NCBI GenBank assembly: GCA_045646845.1
Contig: JAZRLO010000015.1
Location: forward strand, 66,605 to 130,604
Direction of reading: 5' to 3'
DNA length: 64,000 nucleotides
From: HGM04593 sp045646845
GTDB lineage: Bacteria; Bacteroidota; Bacteroidia; Bacteroidales; Bacteroidaceae
Shown: positions 8,427 to 17,331 of the stretch, piece by piece
Layout of the letters: each line of letters begins with the position of its first letter
Position numbering within the stretch: position 1 is the first letter of the stretch
Made by a program: the position numbers and the translations under genes
Notes under the pieces: model-generated
What the model was told of the DNA's origin: nothing
Database searches by the model: none
What the model saw: the letters and a program-made list of their open reading frames with translations, nothing else

Positions 8427-8942
8427 TCAGTCAATTGTCCTGTGAAGGACCGAATAAGGGCCATCGACCTTCCACCACCCCTCCACGTCAACAAGCAACA
8501 CGGTAAAACGCGTCTCTTCGCCAAGTGCAGTAAGTCCCACAAGTTCAACATACGCGGAATCTCCGCCTGCCGTCAGAGTCTCGGAGACAGCGCGATAGTT
8601 GGCACGGTAACCGGTCGTGCGGTCCCTGTAATCATCGGACTTCAACGCCATATCATAATAGGCAAGGAAAGTTTCACCCTCTATCGTGTCGGGAAAATGA
8701 ATATTGCTCTCTACAACGAACCTGTCGCCATCGGTAAGCGCATTGAAAAGAGCTACCGCAACCTGAGAAGGCGTTTCATGAAGTGCCTGTTCGAAAGATG
8801 CCACATTCGCCAACCTATCCGATGAGATATTCTCTATCTTCAACTGCATTTTATCCGACTTGGCAGCATTGCCGCCCTTTCCGCAGGAAAAAAGAAGAAG
8901 TGCCGCAGAAAGTAAAAGGGAATATACTGTAACTTTTTTCAT
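8427..8942 (-). CDS. Lipoprotein with DUF4878/NTF2-like fold
   Basis: A 171-residue lipoprotein read from the ATG complementary to 8940-8942. The signal peptide ends in LLLFSCG, with Cys20 as the lipidated residue. The remainder has the pattern of DUF4878-type, SnoaL/NTF2-like domains: an N-terminal helix with TPSQVAVALFNALTDGD, then beta strands with AYVELVGL, FTVLLVDVEGWWKVDGPYS. Such domains are common in Bacteroidales cell-envelope lipoproteins of unknown function. Transcribed alone, convergent with hisS. Confidence 0.7.
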   Translation of the reverse strand: MKKVTVYSLLLSAALLLFSCGKGGNAAKSDKMQLKIENISSDRLANVASFEQALHETPSQVAVALFNALTDGDRFVVESNIHFPDTIEGETFLAYYDMALKSDDYRDRTTGYRANYRAVSETLTAGGDSAYVELVGLTALGEETRFTVLLVDVEGWWKVDGPYSVLHRTID

Positions 8943-9243
8943 ATTCTCAATCTGTTTATATTGCGAAAATAGCAATAAAAATCAAAGTAACCGACAAAAG
9001 GGAGAGAAAACCGGACTTTTTGCTGAAATTACTGCGCAAACCACAAAAAAACAGCCTACCTTGCCCTGTTTATCGCAGTTTATTGTTAACTTCGCTGATA
9101 TACAACTGATGCGAGTGGCCAGGAACAGAACATACCGGTAGCCAATTTACGACAACAAAAAAGCCGACAAAAGACAGCTTCAAGGTCGTTCAGGACAGAA
9201 ATATTAAAGGACAGTAAACATACAATTCAAACATAACAAGACT
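8943..9243. other. Intergenic region with no gene seen
   Basis: About 300 nt between the divergent DUF4878-like and WG-repeat genes. On the minus strand a weak promoter-like TATTTTCG with TTTTG 23 nt upstream may serve the lipoprotein gene (around 8968-9000). No RNA gene, repeat or convincing promoter for the WG-repeat gene was found. Confidence 0.4.
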
Positions 9244-10761
9244 ATGGAAGCTAACAAAAAATCTAAATGGAACATTCTGAGGATAATGCTTGGAATTTCT
9301 TTATTGGGTATTGCAATATGGGGTATATTGTTCTATGTGCAGACAGCAGGTTCGGATACCTCTGACGAAGAGGCATTGTTGATTCCGCTATTGGACAACA
9401 ACACCGGTAAATGGGGATTTGCAGACAGGGAGATGAATGAAATCATCCCTTGTAGATATGACAATGTACAGACTTACGAGAATGATATGGCAGCTGTTGA
9501 GTTCAACGGAAGATGGGGATTCGTTGATGAAAACGGGAAAGAGATTGTTCCTTGCAAATACACTTCGGTACAGAATTTCTCCGAAGGACTAGCTGCTGTA
9601 AGCGTAGGCAGTTACCAGAACAAAAAATGGGGAGTCATAGACAAAGACGGAAATGAAATCATTCCTTGTAGATATGACGATATACGGACTTACGAGAATG
9701 GTATGGCAGCTGTTAAGTTCAACGAAAGATGGGGATTCGTTGATAAAAACGTGAAAGAGATTATTCCTTGCAAATACACTTCGGTACAGAATTTCTCAGA
9801 AGGACTCGCTGCTGTAAGCGTTGGCGATGACCAGAATGAAAAATGGGGATTCGTTGACAAGACAGGAAAAGAGATTGTCCCCTGCAAATATGGTTGTGTG
9901 GCAGACTTCTCCGATGGAATAGCAGCTGTATTAAAAGGCAATAGTAATCCATTCGTTGATGAAATGGGTAAATGGGGATTCATTGATAAGACAGGAAAAG
10001 AGATTATCCCCTGCAAGTACACATCCGATTATGAAGAAGAAGGAGGATTGACACCTATACCGTTGACCTTCTCCGAAGGACTAGCGGCTGTATGTGTAGG
10101 CGATTGGGGAAACGGAAAATGGGGATTCATAGACAAAACCGGAAAAGAGATTATCCCCTGCAAGTATGATGGGGTAGAGAGTTTCTCAGATGGAATGGCA
10201 GCAGTACTTGAAGGTGATTGGGAAACCGGAAAATGGGGATTCGTTGACAATACCGGCAAAGAGATTATCCCCTGCAAGTATGATGACGTCAACCATTTCT
10301 CCGAAGGAATGGCAGCAGTATATGAAGGTGATTGGAAAACCGGGAAATGGGGAGTAATAGACAAGACCGGGAAGGAGGTTATTCCTTGTAAATACGACAG
10401 AATCGGTTATTTCCAAGATGGAATTTGTGCAGTTTTGACAGGCTACACAGGAGAACACTTTGAAGAAGCAGATGGCAGATGGGGCTTTATCGACAAGAAC
10501 GGCAATGAGTTATCTCCTTGCAAATACTCTCTTCTTGACGAAGGTGAGTATTTTGACTTCGGACCGGTTCTCCAGGAAGGATTGGCTGCAGTACACAATG
10601 CAGAAACCGGAAAATGGGGATTCGTTGACAATACCGGAAAGGAAGTTATTCCCTGCAAGTATGACTATGTCAATAGCTTCTCCAAAGGAATAACAGACGT
10701 CCACTTCAATGGAAAACAGTTCTATATTGACAAAACCGGTAAAGAGTATATAAAATACTAA
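9244..10761 (+). CDS. Membrane-anchored WG-repeat protein
   Basis: A 505-residue protein with one N-terminal transmembrane segment (residues ~14-32, from ILRIMLGISLLG) and then 11 clear WG repeats plus a degenerate twelfth. Each unit reads roughly KWGFVDKTGKEIIPCKYD, a short linker, then FSEGLAAV. Repeats of this family build a beta-propeller-like or beta-solenoid surface and are usually taken to bind ligands or proteins; no enzyme domain is present. Several units are nearly identical at DNA level (for example around 10222-10280 and 10600-10660), showing recent copying within the gene. With the anchor at the N-terminus the repeats would face the periplasm or outside. The gene is isolated, and its role is unknown. 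Confidence 0.85.
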   Translation: MEANKKSKWNILRIMLGISLLGIAIWGILFYVQTAGSDTSDEEALLIPLLDNNTGKWGFADREMNEIIPCRYDNVQTYENDMAAVEFNGRWGFVDENGKEIVPCKYTSVQNFSEGLAAVSVGSYQNKKWGVIDKDGNEIIPCRYDDIRTYENGMAAVKFNERWGFVDKNVKEIIPCKYTSVQNFSEGLAAVSVGDDQNEKWGFVDKTGKEIVPCKYGCVADFSDGIAAVLKGNSNPFVDEMGKWGFIDKTGKEIIPCKYTSDYEEEGGLTPIPLTFSEGLAAVCVGDWGNGKWGFIDKTGKEIIPCKYDGVESFSDGMAAVLEGDWETGKWGFVDNTGKEIIPCKYDDVNHFSEGMAAVYEGDWKTGKWGVIDKTGKEVIPCKYDRIGYFQDGICAVLTGYTGEHFEEADGRWGFIDKNGNELSPCKYSLLDEGEYFDFGPVLQEGLAAVHNAETGKWGFVDNTGKEVIPCKYDYVNSFSKGITDVHFNGKQFYIDKTGKEYIKY

Positions 10762-10887
10762 AAGGCAAACCGGGATTTGAAAGGCCGACGGCCGGGAGCG
10801 CATTGGAGAGTTGCCGGTTAGTTGCGAAGAATGCGGTATGGGACAAGAAGAAAAACTGTTTATAAAGCCAAAATAAAAAGAATTTAT

Positions 10888-10918
10888 TTTGTTCTACGGG
10901 CAGTTTAGGCTAAATTTG
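10888..10918 (+). promoter_or_regulatory. Promoter of pta-ackA
   Basis: TTTG at 10888-10891, 19 nt spacer, TAAATTTG at 10911-10918: an exact match to the Bacteroidetes housekeeping sigma consensus. Start of transcription expected near 10925, which gives a leader of about 168 nt before pta. I saw no known riboswitch in that leader. The rest of the 331-nt gap upstream (10762-10887) shows nothing. Confidence 0.85.
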
Positions 10919-11092
10919 CAGGACAAATGCGGTTTATCGTATTTTCACAAAAAAGTTGCCCCACGACCGTCGCCCGACAAGTGCAACAGCCAAAGCCGCC
11001 CGACTCTTTTGCCGGCAACCTTATGCCTGCGTGACAACGCTCCACAGACATAGACATAGAATTGATATTTTTTTAATTTAACAAATACAACT

Positions 11093-12103
11093 ATGGATGT
11101 AATCAAGAACCTGATTGAACGCGCTCAGCAGAACAAGCAGCGCATCGTTCTCCCCGAAGGTACCGAGGAGCGTACATTGAAGGCTGCCGACAAGGCTATT
11201 GCCGACGGCATCGCAGAGATAATTCTGTTGGGCAACAAGGAAGAGATTCTTGCACTCGCACAGCAGTTCGGCCTTGCAAACATTGAAAAGGCAACTATCA
11301 TCGACCCTTGCAACAACCCCGATGCGGAGAAGTATGCGACACTGCTCTATGAGTTGCGCAAGGCTAAAGGCATGACAATGGAGGATGCACAGAAGCTCGT
11401 TTGCAACCCCTTGTACTTGGGCTGCCTCATCATAAAGAACGGTGATGCGGACGGACAGGTTGCCGGAGCACAGAACACTACAGGAAACGTATTGCGCCCT
11501 GCACTCCAGATTATCAAGACAACTCCGGGCATCACATGCGTTAGCGGCGCGATGATGCTTATCACAAATGCCAAGGAGTATGGCGAGGACGGCGTTCTCT
11601 TCGTTGCAGACGTTGCCGTTACTCCGCAGCCCGATGCAAACCAGCTCTCACAGATTGCCGTTTGCACAGCACAGACAGCAAAGGCCATCGCAGGCTTCGA
11701 GGAGCCCCGCGTTGCAATGCTCAGCTTCTCTACAAAGGGCTCTGCAAAGCACGAGATGGTAGATAAGGTAGTTGAAGCCACAAGACTTGCACACGAACTT
11801 GACCCCGAACTTTCACTCGACGGCGAACTGCAGGCAGACGCAGCACTTGTTCCTTTCGTAGGCCAGAGCAAGGCTCCCGGTTCAAAGGTTGCAGGTAAGG
11901 CAAACGTGCTTGTATTCCCCGACCTCGGTGCCGGAAACATCGGCTACAAACTCGTTCAGCGTCTTGGCCACGCCGAGGCTATCGGCCCCGTACTCCAGGG
12001 TATCGCACGTCCCGTGAATGACCTTTCACGCGGTTGCTCTATCGAGGATGTCTATATGATGGTTGCCATCACAGCCAACCAGGCTATCGCTGCAAAGAAG
12101 TAA
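11093..12103 (+). CDS. pta: Phosphate acetyltransferase
   Basis: A 336-residue protein of the short Pta class (catalytic PTA_PTB domain only, without the N-terminal regulatory domain of the E. coli enzyme). It interconverts acetyl-CoA plus phosphate with acetyl phosphate plus CoA. Recognisable parts are IVLPEGTEERTLKAA near the N-terminus, the VAGAQNTTGNVLRPALQ segment, and the C-terminal FPDLGAGNIGYKLVQRL with IGPVLQG. ackA follows after 33 nt, so together they make acetate and ATP from acetyl-CoA, a main fermentation end route in Bacteroidales. Confidence 0.97.
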   Translation: MDVIKNLIERAQQNKQRIVLPEGTEERTLKAADKAIADGIAEIILLGNKEEILALAQQFGLANIEKATIIDPCNNPDAEKYATLLYELRKAKGMTMEDAQKLVCNPLYLGCLIIKNGDADGQVAGAQNTTGNVLRPALQIIKTTPGITCVSGAMMLITNAKEYGEDGVLFVADVAVTPQPDANQLSQIAVCTAQTAKAIAGFEEPRVAMLSFSTKGSAKHEMVDKVVEATRLAHELDPELSLDGELQADAALVPFVGQSKAPGSKVAGKANVLVFPDLGAGNIGYKLVQRLGHAEAIGPVLQGIARPVNDLSRGCSIEDVYMMVAITANQAIAAKK

Positions 12104-12136
12104 AAAACACTAACATAAACAACAATTACATTTGAC

Positions 12137-13342
12137 ATGAAGATTCTTGTATTGAACTGCGGAAGTTCATCAATCAAATATCAGCTTATCGACATTGAGT
12201 CAAAAGACGTATTGGCAAAGGGCGGTATCGAGAAGATAGGTCTCGAGGGTTCATTCATCAAGTTCAACCTCCCCAACGGCGAGAAGGAGACAATTTTTGC
12301 ATCCATCCCAGAGCACACGGTAGGCGTACGCATGATTTTCGATATTCTCACAAGCGAAAAGTTCGGTGCAGTAGGTTCTATCGACGAAATTGACGCTATC
12401 GGCCACCGCATGGTACACGGCGGCGAGAAGTTCAGCCAGTCAACGCTGCTCACAGACGAGGTTCTGGAGGTATTCGAGTCATGCAATGACCTTGCACCCC
12501 TCCACAACCCTGCCAACCTAAAGGGTGTTAACGCTGTAAAGGAGGTGGCTCCCGATATGCCTCAGGTAGGTGTATTCGACACATCTTTCCACCAGACAAT
12601 GCCCGACTATGCTTATATGTATGCGCTCCCCTACGAACTGTACGAGAAGTACGGTGTACGCCGCTACGGTTTCCATGGAACATCGCACCGCTACATAACA
12701 AAGCGCGCGCTTGAGATGATGGGCGTACCGGCAGAAGGCAGCAAGATTATCACTTGCCACATCGGCAACGGCGGTTCAGTAGCTGCTGTCAAGGACGGCA
12801 AAAGCATCGATACATCAATGGGTATGACTCCGCTTGCTGGTCTCATGATGGGCACACGCAGCGGTGACGTTGACCCGGGTGCGCTTCCCTACATCATGGA
12901 AAAGACCGGGCTTGACATACAGGGACTGAACGACATGCTCAACAAGAAATCGGGTGTTGTAGGCATCTCTGGCGTATCATCAGACATGCGCGAGGTGGAC
13001 GCTGCTGCCGAAAGCGGCAACAAGCGCGCACAACTCTCCAACACAATGTATTTCTACCGCATAAAGAAGTATATCGGTGCATACGCAGCTGCAATGGGCG
13101 GCGTTGACGCTATTGTATTTGCAGGCGGTGTGGGCGAGAACCAGGCAGGTTGCCGTGCAGAAGTACTTGAGGGTCTTGAGTTCCTCGGCGTTGAGCTCGA
13201 CAAGGAGGTTAACGCAAAGATGCGTGGCGAAGAGGCTGTACTCTCTACCCCGAATTCACGCGTAAAGGTACTGCTCATTCCCACCGACGAGGAGATGATG
13301 ATCGCAAGCGACACATATGACATCATAAAAGGGATGAACTGA
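12137..13342 (+). CDS. ackA: Acetate kinase
   Basis: A 401-residue member of the ASKHA fold. It transfers phosphate from acetyl phosphate to ADP, giving acetate and ATP. Seen are the N-terminal LNCGSSSIKYQL signature, the second signature RYGFHGTSHRYI, TCHIGNGGSVAAV, and GVGENQAGCRAEV near the C-terminus. Length is normal. It follows pta by 33 nt and shares its promoter; a strong terminator follows 18 nt after the stop. Confidence 0.97.
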   Translation: MKILVLNCGSSSIKYQLIDIESKDVLAKGGIEKIGLEGSFIKFNLPNGEKETIFASIPEHTVGVRMIFDILTSEKFGAVGSIDEIDAIGHRMVHGGEKFSQSTLLTDEVLEVFESCNDLAPLHNPANLKGVNAVKEVAPDMPQVGVFDTSFHQTMPDYAYMYALPYELYEKYGVRRYGFHGTSHRYITKRALEMMGVPAEGSKIITCHIGNGGSVAAVKDGKSIDTSMGMTPLAGLMMGTRSGDVDPGALPYIMEKTGLDIQGLNDMLNKKSGVVGISGVSSDMREVDAAAESGNKRAQLSNTMYFYRIKKYIGAYAAAMGGVDAIVFAGGVGENQAGCRAEVLEGLEFLGVELDKEVNAKMRGEEAVLSTPNSRVKVLLIPTDEEMMIASDTYDIIKGMN

Positions 13343-13360
13343 TACCCCCCCTGTCAGATA

Positions 13361-13412
13361 ATAAACAATCAGCCGGCAACACTTCATCGGTGGTTGCCGG
13401 TTGATTGTTTAT
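13361..13412. terminator. Bidirectional terminator after ackA
   Basis: A 20-bp stem (13361-13380 with 13393-13412, one G-U pair) and a 12-nt loop, with A and T runs on the two sides, between the convergent ackA and the lipoprotein gene. Confidence 0.85.
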
Positions 13413-13429
13413 TTATAACCGTAAAAGCT

Positions 13430-14314
13430 TCATTTACCCGCAGATACGGAGTCTGCCTTCAGCTGCTTGGCAGCAGCCTCCTTTGCTGCATTTTCCTCGG
13501 AAATTTCCTTGTTCTTCAGCAATATCTTCAGAGAGACCGCAGCGTCGTCACGCATCTCGCGCATGCGGTTGAGTTCAGTAATGAATTTGGACAAATTCAC
13601 TATGCTTTGAATTGCCGCCGCATCACTGTCGCGCAACGTATATGAATGGGTGCGGTTGCCTCCGAGAAGCTCCACCTTGAAAGGTCCCTTTGTCATGGCA
13701 ATGAAATCCATGAGCCCACCGTCCTCGCCATACTTGTAGTCACAGCGTTCATTAATGACTCCTGCCGAACGGAATGAACTGGACGTAAAGGGCTTGTCGC
13801 ACTGCACAAAACTCTCCCCGGCCGTCACTTTCACGGTATTATACCCTATCTTCGAACCGCGATAGAAAGATGCGATATATGCAGTTCCGTCCTCATTGAC
13901 ACTTGCGCGCAGGAAGCTATTGCTTGCGTTCTTCGACAGATCCTGCGAAGTGGCCGTGTAGTAGCCGGCATCCTGATAACGGTCCTTCTTGTTGAACTTG
14001 TATCCCTTGACCATCTCCTTGAGCTGGGCCTCCAAGCCGATACACACGCTGTCAAGATATGCAAGGTCACGTTCCTTCTCCTTTATCATTGCATCGCGAC
14101 GCAGTATTTCCGCCTCACGACGTGTCTTGTAAGCCTTCGGGTACTCAGCAGAGAGGCTGTCAATAATCATCCTCGCATTATTGTAGTGCCCTGCGTCATA
14201 CTCACTCCTGGCCTTATCGAGCAAAGCCTTTGCCGGGTCCTCGACCTTCTCTTCGCAGGAGGCCATGAGAAGGGCCGCGGAAAGAGCCGCAAACATTATC
14301 TTCAAATTCTTCAT
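13430..14314 (-). CDS. Lipoprotein of unknown function with N-terminal helical/TPR-like region
   Basis: A 294-residue protein read from the ATG complementary to 14312-14314. The signal peptide ends LLMASCEE, lipidated at Cys20. Residues ~30-65 (ALLDKARSEYDAGHYNNARM) resemble one TPR hairpin as in outer-membrane assembly lipoproteins, and a charged helix follows. The middle (residues ~100-230) is beta-rich, and the end is a helical, Lys/Glu/Ala-rich tail that may form a coiled coil. No family with a known function was recognised. Transcribed alone. Confidence 0.7.
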   Translation of the reverse strand: MKNLKIMFAALSAALLMASCEEKVEDPAKALLDKARSEYDAGHYNNARMIIDSLSAEYPKAYKTRREAEILRRDAMIKEKERDLAYLDSVCIGLEAQLKEMVKGYKFNKKDRYQDAGYYTATSQDLSKNASNSFLRASVNEDGTAYIASFYRGSKIGYNTVKVTAGESFVQCDKPFTSSSFRSAGVINERCDYKYGEDGGLMDFIAMTKGPFKVELLGGNRTHSYTLRDSDAAAIQSIVNLSKFITELNRMREMRDDAAVSLKILLKNKEISEENAAKEAAAKQLKADSVSAGK

Positions 14315-14332
14315 AACGTACATTATTTGTGG

Positions 14333-14340
14333 CAAAAGTA
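14333..14340 (-). promoter_or_regulatory. Candidate -7 box of the 13430-14314 lipoprotein gene
   Basis: Minus-strand TACTTTTG, an exact TAnnTTTG match, 18 nt before the ATG. No TTTG was found at the -33 position. Confidence 0.4.
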
Positions 14341-14527
14341 CAATTATTTATTCTTTTTATGGTGAATTGACGGACCGTTTTTCGCCACAAACGGACTATT
14401 TGAAGAGTTTTAACAATGGGCAATAAAAAAATACGGCAGAAATGAGTATCTTTACAGACACAAACGAAGGCAAATGGCTACCGGGTCAACAGCCACACAT
14501 TTCCCAAACAAAACCAGAGAAGAGACA

Positions 14528-15964
14528 ATGTATAAACCGACCAGAGAGGAACTCTGCAAGATACTGGATACCCCGATATTCAGGACAATCTCCGAAACGG
14601 CCGATTCGCTCGGAATGGAGTGTTACGTAGTAGGCGGCTACGTACGCGACATTTTCCTTGAACGCCCATCGACAGACATAGACGTGGTTGTCGTGGGAAA
14701 AGGCATTGAGATGGCACGCGCCTTCAGCAAGAGACTGGGGCGCAAGGCACACTTGGCCGTATATGCGAACTACGGCACGGCGCAGGTAAAATACGGTGAA
14801 CACGAGATAGAATTCGTGGGCGCACGCAAGGAGAGCTACAGCCGTGACTCACGCAACCCGATAGTGGAGGACGGAACCCTTGAAGATGACCAGAACCGCC
14901 GCGACTTTACCATAAACGCAATGGCAATATGCCTTAATGCCGAGCGTTTCGGCGAACTGGTTGACCCGTTCGACGGCATACTCGACCTTGAGGACCGCAT
15001 AATATCCACCCCTTTGGAGCCGGGTATCACATTCAGCGACGACCCGTTGCGCATGATGCGCTGCATACGTTTCGCCACTCAGCTGAACTTCTACATAGAG
15101 GACGAGACATTCGAAGCCCTGTGCGAAAACAAGGAGAGGATAAGGATAATCTCACGCGAGAGAATAAACGATGAACTGAACAAGATAATGCTCTCGCCCG
15201 TTCCATCCAAAGGATTCATAGAGCTTGACCGCTGCGGTCTGCTCGAGATAATATTCCCTCAGCTCACCGCTATGCAGGGCGTGGAGACAAAGAACGGATA
15301 CAGCCACAAGGAGATGTTCTACCACACGCTTGAGGTTCTTGACAACATTGCCAAGAAAACCGACAACCTGTGGTTGCGTTGGGCGGCACTGCTCCACGAC
15401 ATAGGCAAACCCAAGACAAAACGTTGGGACCCCGTGATGAAATGGACGTTCCACAACCACAACATCGTGGGCGAGAAGATGACCCTGAAGCTGTTCCGCG
15501 ACTACAAGATGCCGCAGAACGAAAAAATGAAATATGTGGCCAAACTCGTATCGCTGCACATGCGTCCTATCGCCATTGCCGATGACGAAGTAACAGACTC
15601 AGCCGTACGCCGCCTGCTGTTCGATGCCGGCGCCGACATTGATGACCTGATGACACTGTGCGAAGCCGACATAACATCAAAGAACGAGATACGCAAGAAG
15701 CAGTTCATGAACAACTTCCGCATAGTCAGACAGAAGCTGAAGGACATTGAGGAAAAAGACCGCATACGCAATTTCCAGCCGCCCGTAAACGGCGAGGAGA
15801 TAATGCAGATGTTCAACCTTGATCCCTGCGCAGAGGTCGGAAAGTTGAAGAGTGCCGTCAAGGATGCCATTCTCGACGGGATAATACCCAACGAACACGA
15901 TGCGGCAAAAGCATTCATCATTGAGCAGGCCGCCAAGATGGGCCTTACCCCATGCTGCGGGTAA
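14528..15964 (+). CDS. cca: CCA-adding tRNA nucleotidyltransferase with HD domain
   Basis: A 478-residue protein read from ATG 14528 (MYKPTREEL), rather than from an ATG 18 codons earlier whose extra residues do not look like the family. The N-terminal class II nucleotidyltransferase head has VVGGYVRD, the metal-binding DIDVVV, and RRDFTINAMA. A helical RNA-binding region follows, and then an HD phosphohydrolase domain with LLHDIGKPKTKR near residue 295. It adds or repairs the 3' CCA of tRNAs. Both tRNA genes in this window lack an encoded CCA, which fits the need for the enzyme. Confidence 0.95.
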   Translation: MYKPTREELCKILDTPIFRTISETADSLGMECYVVGGYVRDIFLERPSTDIDVVVVGKGIEMARAFSKRLGRKAHLAVYANYGTAQVKYGEHEIEFVGARKESYSRDSRNPIVEDGTLEDDQNRRDFTINAMAICLNAERFGELVDPFDGILDLEDRIISTPLEPGITFSDDPLRMMRCIRFATQLNFYIEDETFEALCENKERIRIISRERINDELNKIMLSPVPSKGFIELDRCGLLEIIFPQLTAMQGVETKNGYSHKEMFYHTLEVLDNIAKKTDNLWLRWAALLHDIGKPKTKRWDPVMKWTFHNHNIVGEKMTLKLFRDYKMPQNEKMKYVAKLVSLHMRPIAIADDEVTDSAVRRLLFDAGADIDDLMTLCEADITSKNEIRKKQFMNNFRIVRQKLKDIEEKDRIRNFQPPVNGEEIMQMFNLDPCAEVGKLKSAVKDAILDGIIPNEHDAAKAFIIEQAAKMGLTPCCG

Positions 15965-16006
15965 CAACAGATGACTGACACAAGCGGTAGAATCACAAAA
16001 AGAACC

Positions 16007-16038
16007 ATTGCACGGCAATACAAATGCAACTAAATTTG
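16007..16038 (+). promoter_or_regulatory. Promoter of the first TolC-like gene
   Basis: ATTG at 16007-16010, 20 nt spacer, exact TAAATTTG at 16031-16038. The expected start site is only ~8 nt before the ATG at 16053, so the leader is very short. Confidence 0.65.
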
Positions 16039-16052
16039 CGACAAAAAGAGTT

Positions 16053-17294
16053 ATGAAAAAGCTACTGTTCATTCTTACACTGATAGCGACAACAGCTACA
16101 GCACAGGAGATATCCTACGGTGAGTATATGCAACGCGTATCGGACGGCAACATCGCATTGGCGGCAAAAAGGCTCGACATTGAGATTGCTGATGCAGGAG
16201 TAAAGAGTTCCGAGGTGCGCAACGACCCCACTCTGGCACTCACATACACAAACAACGAGGATTGGAGCAAAGGGCTGGGACAAGGTATAGAACTTGAGCT
16301 TAGCCGCTCATTCACATTCGGTGTGCGCCGTAGCCGCATGGACCTTGCCGAGAGCGTAAGGAAAGAGACTGTTGCCATGTTCGAAGAGTACATGAGGAAC
16401 TTCCGCGCCGATGCTACAATAGCCTATCTTGAACAACTGAGGGCAGAGATGATGCTCGAAGAAACCGTAAAGATATACATTGAGATAAGCGAAGTGGCTA
16501 CAAACGACAGTGTAAGGTTCATGAAAGGAGAGATTGCGGAGGGCGACTGGCTCGAGAGCCGTATGGCGCAGGGAATAGCTCTGAACGCAGTGCTTGACGC
16601 AGAAGCAGAAGTTGACCGTTGCGCCATAAAGCTCGGTTATTACATGGGCAATCTTGACCGCGCCGAAAAGTTGCGTGCGACAGGGACGCTTGAGATAAGC
16701 GAGGAGGTTGCACCGCTTGACAGCTACACAGCCGCAGCCCTCGAGAACCGCGCTGACCTTGTCGTGGCATTGAGCCGCGTTGCAACAGCCGAGGCAATGC
16801 AGAAGTTCAACTCAGCCACACGCCGCCCTGAACTCGACGTCGTAGTGGGTGCAACATACAACATTTCCGACCCGGACTTCATGACAATAAAGGCAGGTGT
16901 AGCTGTTCCGCTGAAATTCTCAAACCTCAACAAAGGTGCCCGCATCATGGACGAGATTTCAGTGAAGCAGGCCAATATGAACGTTGAGGAGGCACGCCTG
17001 CTTATCCAGGCAGACGTGATGCAGGCATACAGCGACTTCATCTATGCCGAAAGGCAGAGCCGCACATTCTCGGACAAGATGCTCAATGACATGAACAAGG
17101 TAGTAGAGGGAAAGAAAAAGGCTTACGAGGTTGGCGAGACTCCTTTCATTGAATTCCTGATAGCAGAACGCAGCAGAAACGAGATGAAGAAAGAGTATAT
17201 AGACGCCCTGTTCAGCAAAGCGGCGGCATGGGTGGAACTGCAACGCGCAACAGGCTTCAGCCTTGAATTCGGAACAAAAACGATAACAGAGTAA
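16053..17294 (+). CDS. TolC-family outer-membrane efflux protein
   Basis: A 413-residue protein from ATG 16053, chosen because the signal peptide begins there (KKLLFILTLIATTATAQ, cut before EISY). The rest shows the TolC double repeat of long helices with coiled-coil pattern and short barrel strands: TLALTYTNNEDWSKGLGQGI in the first half, and ELDVVVGATYNISDPDFMTI in the second. It resembles the CzcC/CusC side of the family. No inner-membrane pump or adaptor gene is adjacent; the RND genes 4 kb away have their own TolC. It may serve a pump encoded elsewhere. Confidence 0.85.
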   Translation: MKKLLFILTLIATTATAQEISYGEYMQRVSDGNIALAAKRLDIEIADAGVKSSEVRNDPTLALTYTNNEDWSKGLGQGIELELSRSFTFGVRRSRMDLAESVRKETVAMFEEYMRNFRADATIAYLEQLRAEMMLEETVKIYIEISEVATNDSVRFMKGEIAEGDWLESRMAQGIALNAVLDAEAEVDRCAIKLGYYMGNLDRAEKLRATGTLEISEEVAPLDSYTAAALENRADLVVALSRVATAEAMQKFNSATRRPELDVVVGATYNISDPDFMTIKAGVAVPLKFSNLNKGARIMDEISVKQANMNVEEARLLIQADVMQAYSDFIYAERQSRTFSDKMLNDMNKVVEGKKKAYEVGETPFIEFLIAERSRNEMKKEYIDALFSKAAAWVELQRATGFSLEFGTKTITE

Positions 17295-17304
17295 TACGAA
17301 TACA

Positions 17305-17321
17305 GCAAGACTTTGTCTTGC
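17305..17321. terminator. Weak hairpin between the convergent TolC-like and lpxH genes
   Basis: A 7-bp stem GCAAGAC/GTCTTGC with a 3-nt loop, no U run. It is the only candidate terminator in the 37-nt gap. Confidence 0.3.
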
Positions 17322-17331
17322 CTTAGAACAA

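Noticed and set aside
9400..10700. Regular near-identical DNA repeats in the WG gene, as a CRISPR array
   Set aside because: The repeats are in frame, the spacers are coding, and the unit encodes a known protein repeat; no cas gene is present.
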